Positions 58,301 through 64,000 of a DNA stretch of 64,000 bases are shown here, in pieces. A program made the position numbers and the translations under genes. Within the stretch, counting starts at the first letter, position 1. Each line of letters begins with the position of its first letter. Below the pieces are notes generated by a model that worked only from the letters and a program-made list of their open reading frames with translations, was not told the origin of the DNA and ran no database searches. The DNA comes from Gonatopus flavifemur (lineage: Eukaryota > Arthropoda > Insecta > Hymenoptera > Dryinidae): NCBI GenBank assembly GCA_018340375.1, contig JAFFJZ010000002.1, positions 51,356,001 through 51,420,000 of the forward strand, written 5' to 3'.

Positions 58301-61300
58301 GCAAAGCCAAGAAACGTCTGTCTCTTTCTCACCCTTCTTCTATCGCTTTATTTGTCTCCCCTCTAGTTTGTTGCAATGCACGAAAAGTACAAATTGCCAT
58401 CCAAAGTCGGTGATCCGTGCTAATTTTTCTCTTATTTTACGTTTAATTCCTTGGAGGCTCGTCTTGACGTTCTTTTTGAGAGTTGTGATATACCATGCGA
58501 CTCACTTTTATCGTAGTAGGCGTATTTCATATCTTTAACAAGACCGTTAAATTGTTTCTTATCACGTGTCCCGCTTTTATCAGTAGGGGCGGCTTCTAGA
58601 GATATCACGTACACTTATTTGTTATACTCTCGACGCAATACAGGCACGCGTTTATGTTTAATGTAACGTCTGGTAGAAAAGATTTCGTCTCTCAAGAGGA
58701 ACGAAATTTCATCCATTTGTTCCTGATTTACACTTGCATTCGGTATTGAAATACCATATTTGACATCTGATTTATTTTTTTCATGTTTTTTTTTCTATCA
58801 TCTCACTCAAGGATGTGATTGAAAACAGCATCAGAGTTTTTCGAAGATTTGCAGTTACCAAGATGAAAAATCAAAATAATTTTATTTCAAAACATTGATA
58901 AAATTCTATTCATGAGTTAGAATTCAAAGTATGGTCAAGTGGAATTTTATGGAATTCCTCAAGCAAAAAACCTATCATTGAAAATTATTTTATAGACAAT
59001 TGTATTGGAAACAAACTTGTGAGAAAATCAAGAACAACGACCATACCGTTGTATTGATACTGAAATGATCCAAATTTTCTGAGTAGAAATCATTGTGGGC
59101 GTCCATTTTGCGTGAAATTGAGATGCAGAATTTTGTATTCTAAAGTGATTTTTTTGTTTTTTTTTTCATATTGATATGAAATATTTTTATCGAAATTGGG
59201 AATTCATGATGAATGTCAATATTTGCAAAGACAGGAGTTCTAGAACTCTTATCGATGACACGAAAATTTGAATCCAAAATATCCATTCTTATAAAAAGGC
59301 AAGTACATAGTCCATACATGTTATTCTTTTGGTTCTGATCTTCGTGGTGGTCTCGAATATCCTTGAATACACAACCTTGGTGACGACCTTCACCTTCAAA
59401 GAATTCAAAAGAACTATCCACCCCTATATCTCATATGTAAGAAGAACTTGTACAAGATCACGGACGATAAATCTTTGATATTCCCAAGTGTTAGGCACTG
59501 AGTAAGAAGAGAACGAGACGACCGAGAGTTGAAAAAAGAAGGGGAGAAGAAATCTAGAAGGGGGAATGAACGATCGTCACCCCCTCACCTCAGGTGATCC
59601 ATACCGTACGCAAGTCCCCAGTTTTATCGAGAACAGAGAGAAAAACGGCGAAGATGGAATAGGGAGGAAAGGGGCCCCGCTCGTTACGTCACTACCTCTA
59701 AGAGGCAGCTGTCGGTACGTCATACTTTTTCTTTGTCTCAAAGGACCCCTTCTCTTCTCTATGCTATTGCTCTAGTCGGTACTCTTTGGGGTACGACAGC
59801 GTGGATGAGGTGAAGAAGCCGGGGGTAAGAGAGAGGGACCATACGCGCGCTTGCCCCGTGGCAGATGTTTCGTGACGCATGCCTTCTCCTCCCTTCTTTT
59901 AAGCCATCGCTCCTACGTGTACGTACTTATACTTTGAATTCGCTACCGAAAGAACTCATATTATGCGCGTGACTGTAACATAGAAAGTGTGGAGGTATAT
60001 TATGAAGAACATATAAACAACACCCTGTGGCACGCGCTCAAATTCTATTCTCTTCTCCATTACTCATAGGTTTTCTCTCAGATTCTTTTGCATCTTTGGA
60101 TGGATTCAGGAATTCGATTATCTGCTAATATCGAGGAAATAATCACTTTGAACCTTCCGTTCATGATTCTTTGAAATACAAACTTTCAACATACCGAACA
60201 TTGCAACGTTATTTGACGTGGTTTATACGTTGAATAATCTATAAAATTCATTCCCAATTGACCGATTCGATTCACTCTATAAATCCTAATGAATACATCC
60301 CACTGATTTGGATTCAAACGGTACACGAGTGTGACATTCATTTTAGAGTTTCATTTGAAAAAATTCTTTCGAAAGGGATCCAACCTCCTTCCATCTCAAT
60401 TATATTTTTCTTGACAAAGTGATCCAATTCAGTAAATTTCTCTCTTCCGTTGAAATGTTTCAATCCGCGAGTTTTAATTAAACACGATATAATGTGTCCA
60501 CCAATGTTTCCCGTGCCAAACGAATCTCGACATAACAAGGTACTGGACGCGTTAACAAATATAGTATTCCTTTCCGGAAATGTGCGCAGACCGCATCATA
60601 TCGTACATAAATGTACGTGTCACACAGAAAGAAAATAAAATTTTAATATGCGATTCCTGCTTCTCTTTTTACGTACGACTGTGCGTGTATAACCATTTTG
60701 TTGCCCCGAAAAGAAATTAAACAATATGCATGTATGGTAAGTACAGTGGAAAGAGAGAAAAAAAGAAAGAGAGAGAGAGAGAGAGAGCGTCACAGAAGTA
60801 GAGGAAAAAGGATGTACTGGAAAAGACAGTGGCATTCAGCCTTTCATTAGCTTCTGTAGTCGAAAGATTAGCACACGCTTTACTTCGTGGCTTGCTTTCT
60901 TTCATATTTTATTTTCCTCTTTTAGTTTTGTTTTTTAAGCCGCAGTACGATAAATGAAAAAAAAAAGAAGTAAACCTCCTACTACCATCACAGCTTTGAA
61001 GATGGACTTTGGACTGAACACATCTTTCCTCCTGTACTAAAGGAAAAAACCGGAATGAAAAAAAAAACACATACAAATGTACCGAGAGGAAGGAGAAAGA
61101 GTGGAAACAACGAGCATTTAACAGAGGGACGAAAAAGGAATATATTCACAGAGATTACTCATGTTGGAAGAGACAAGTATGAGTTTCTGGCAAGCATTCT
61201 TATAAGAACTCATTTATTTTTCACGTACATATTAAATGTTTCCATGCAATTCGGTAACTCTTTGAATTTCAATGGTTTTAGAATTCATTATCGGTTATAA

Positions 61301-62800
61301 GAGGTCTGAATCTAATCGAATGAGAAAGTTGAGGAATAAAAAGGAATCGTAGAATGTATACTGATGTTGGTATGAAAGATGTTTTTCCTTCCTTCCCAGT
61401 CTGATTTCCATACATTTCGAAGCATTCTTCTCCATAAAAGACGATGATACACCGTTTGAGTTCGAATCGGATCCGCGAATGAATTCAACGCAAGACAGTC
61501 AAATTCTGAGGACAGATTGAATCCTTTGACGCACGCAGGAGGATGAGACAGATGCTCGAACGCAAACACACGCGTATACGTTCGTATATTAGGAAAATGT
61601 GAGTTATTCTGATGAAAAGAGCCTGTAAGCGAGGGTTCCGTGTCCATCAGCAGCGGCAAAGCCGTGCAGAACGATTCCTTTTTGCATTCTTGCATTCGGC
61701 GTAGGAGAAAACCCTTTCATTTGCATCTGCCCTTACAATACGTAAAAGGGGTTTCCCAAAAAATACAGATGTTTCTGCAGCCAGAGAGAAGTGTTCTCTG
61801 CGATCATTCGAGTGGAACGAAAACTGGATATATTGTGAGTTTTGCAGACGTCTCCCAAGACGTTCACAAGAGGTTGTCTCACAGTCAGTTTAGGCTTCGA
61901 ACCTTCCGATTTCAAATCCACAACGGCCAACCATCACAACCAGGTGTATTTTCTTTTTCTCTTTCTTCAATCATCACGAAATCTCACCTGCTTATTTTCA
62001 TCCGCTGTCATCCTCTCGAGAACATCTTGAAATCATCGTATCGTCTTACATAGATGCTTTCCGCGATCCACTTTTCTCAGGAATCTGGAAATCTTTATTC
62101 TGTGGGGAAAGTTCAGAAGAATGATAAAATTCACTCTTTTCGAATCTTGCAGGAATCAAAATGTTCAAAAACGAACTGTTGTGAGATGATTCGGGAAGTA
62201 TTATACGAGTACTTTGTTGATGCTTTGTGAGGTAAATCAATCGGTACATAGCGGAAAACGAGCATGCGGTATCAGTGGAATAGAATGTTTTTCACATATT
62301 TCCGATCCATGCCCGTAGATTTTTACTCCGATTCACTTTCGTGGTGTTCTCAAATGAATGGTTTTCGTTTATTTACGTACCACTTGGTTTGATTCTACTC
62401 AAATTCATTCTCGTATAGTTCGGATGCGCATCATTCCCACTCACGTACATGCCGGTTGCTCTAATCTCAAGGTCCTCTAAAATTTCAAGCGTTTGTTCAT
62501 ATGAAAACTTGGGAATTCTGGTCATTTTGGAGACTTGCGTGTTGAAAATACACAGTTATCACATTTCGACAATATCAATAATCCACGATCCAAACATCGC
62601 TTACATGTCGTGATGGATTGTCCTTCGATCGACAGAAAATGAGTGAAGAAGTGAAATATTTCATTGTGTATTTGTGAAGGAGGTTCGAACGAGCTGATGC
62701 GTATTGATGTTTATAAATGTCGTTGATTTTACGAAAATTCAATGTCAACGTATATTTTGAAACAATTTCCTTCCTATGCATTAGTGAATCGTTGAAAATG
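58301..62800 (+). other. Intron 2: island at 59.4-60.0 kb, no exon supported
   Basis: A CpG-richer block (59480-59960) and milder ones at 61.4-62.0 kb are separated by AT-rich DNA. Long frames at 61312-61695 (minus) and 61640-62053 (plus) overlap antisense to each other and are not bounded by splice sites. Confidence 0.35.
60768..60787 (+). repeat. (GA)n microsatellite
   Basis: A GA run within a wider purine-rich stretch (60749-60787), purine on the + strand. Confidence 0.9.
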
Positions 62801-63760
62801 TCAAATTCGTAGCGTGGAGAAGTAATTATTCCTCTCTCGTGTGAAATATATTATTCAAGATGAAGATGAAAGCGAAGTAATTCATAGGATAGATCGGAGC
62901 CTGTTGTCACACATTTTTTTTAAGATTCTTCTTAATGTTAGATTCGATATTTAACAAGGCTTCGAGAGGTCAAAATCTCAAGTGAACCCTTGATGCTTCG
63001 AACTAATTATCTAAGGTAATTACATAAGGCTTTAGGGATGTTTCGATGATGATAAAGTCTCTTTCATTATTACTATGCATTTATTATTATTAATATAATG
63101 CATTATTATTATCATCCTAATTTTTTAGCTGTTTTTTTTCCGAGCTATGACAATATGTCACAGCGTCATATTTTTGTTTACAACAAGCTCACGTTCACCA
63201 TATCAGATATTTCTGTTATTGACTAAACTACGTATTTCGTGAAAGTACGTCCTTCAAGATTACGTAACAGTCTATGGTGTTGAAAAAGACACTTGAAGTT
63301 CATTACGTGGGATCTGAGACAATGAAATTTTAATTGTCTAGTATGTGAACAGGGCTGCGCTTCCATGATTATTCTCTATAATATGAAGTCACTGTAACAA
63401 AATGCCCCGGTCTAGTCAATAGCAACTTCTCAGCATCATTTATCAGATATCAATGCCCTGCTAAAAATTTTGGACAAACTCGGACAAAACGAAAAGGGAC
63501 GACTGTTTTTTTTCCGTACCGTGACGATGTTTATCCCGGTTTCTTGTCGAATCTTTCCGACATTTTTAATAGAATGAACGTCAATATGCTAAATCGTTGG
63601 ACTGGCTAGATCATTATTATGCATGATCGAGTGTTTGATTTCTCTCATGAATTTCATAAATCGATAAACGATTCATCAGAACATGTGAGCGAAGCTTCAC
63701 TTAGCGGAGAGTTTACTGATATTTGATAAGTCTTTATTAGACTCATCAACACTTTTAGAA
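62801..63760 (+). other. AT-rich intron DNA, nothing recognised
   Basis: No gene is seen. A small A/T hairpin-prone patch with TATGCATTTATT and its partner lies at 63070-63110. Confidence 0.4.
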
Positions 63761-64000
63761 AAATTCTTAAATTTAATATGAAATTCTTCATAAAATACCA
63801 TATTTTCATATTGAATTCAATAATAGTTCTTAAATTCTAATATTGATGATGAAATTTCAAAATTTCTCTCTGAAATGCAACAATTGTTTATCAAATTTTA
63901 CAAATATATTATTACAATTGAGAACAAAATTATCAACATTGAGAAAAAAATTCTTAACATTGAGAATTATATTATTGAATGCAATATTTTATTATGATAT
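63760..64000. repeat. Word-array region (ATTGAGAA/AAATTC) cut by the window edge
   Basis: ATTGAGAA, AAATTCTT and GAATTCAAT words recur to the last base. It looks like another word-array element whose right end lies outside the window; the left boundary is uncertain. Confidence 0.3.

Noticed and set aside
61312..62053. Overlapping antisense frames of 127 and 137 codons
   Set aside because: Antisense overlap, no splice signals and no recognisable residues.
1..64000. CRISPR arrays, phage, plasmid or bacterial operon structure
   Set aside because: No regularly spaced identical repeats, no ribosome-binding-site-led gene strings, and the splice signals show a eukaryote.

Overview
The window is AT-rich (roughly two thirds A+T), CpG-tolerant eukaryotic DNA with no compact genes, no bacterial operons and no rRNA or intact tRNA. 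Canonical GT-AG splice signals, long purine/CA/CGT microsatellites, CpG-rich promoter-like islands set in AT-rich intron sequence, and many short terminal-inverted-repeat (TIR) elements all point to an insect. A hymenopteran is my best guess, as inference only. Almost every open frame is a chance frame: the longest run through GC-rich islands or low-complexity tracts, and many have no ATG near their start.

Gene content. I can support one gene fragment on the + strand. A CpG-rich promoter island (about 760-1450) leads into an untranslated first exon ending at a strong donor (1949|1950, GTGAGT). About 20.7 kb downstream is a well-formed 60-bp internal exon (22635-22694) with a polypyrimidine/AG acceptor and a second GTGAGT donor. 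It keeps one open frame (19 codons, phase 2 in and out). No further convincing exon follows, so the next intron probably covers the remaining 41 kb. The layout fits the 5' end of a large developmental or neural-type gene with giant introns. I do not recognise the peptide and give no gene name.

Intron 1 (1950-22634) is mostly featureless AT-rich DNA. It holds a GC/CA-rich island at 9.0-10.15 kb that could be an alternative promoter, a protein-like orphan frame at 13.6 kb, a 129-bp hAT MITE at 16.76 kb and a CACTG-ended element at 17.3 kb. Intron 2 (22701-64000) alternates promoter/enhancer-like islands (23.2-24.9, 30.7-31.1, 33.3-36.3, 47.6-50.1, 52.6-53.4, 55.1-56.2, 57.85-60.0 kb) with AT-rich blocks holding most of the mobile elements (26.8-29.5, 31.9-32.7, 40.2-41.6, 44.5-47.0, 50.4-52.1 kb).

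Most interesting structure. At least a dozen short (about 130-540 bp) non-coding elements have inverted-repeat ends. Several have recognisable superfamily signatures: hAT-type 8-bp target duplication, piggyBac CCCTAGAA with TTAA, CCCTGT ends flanked by TA, and CACTG ends flanked by a 2-bp duplication. Many of them carry an interior built by repeating one short self-complementary word that differs from element to element: AGATCT 14 times in one, and elsewhere CCAGCTGG/GGAATCC, CCTATCAG, GAATTCA, AACGTT, TTCACTC or ACAATA. Different TIR families share this architecture, which suggests a common process generating palindromic word arrays inside MITE-like elements. I consider this the best candidate for an undescribed system here.
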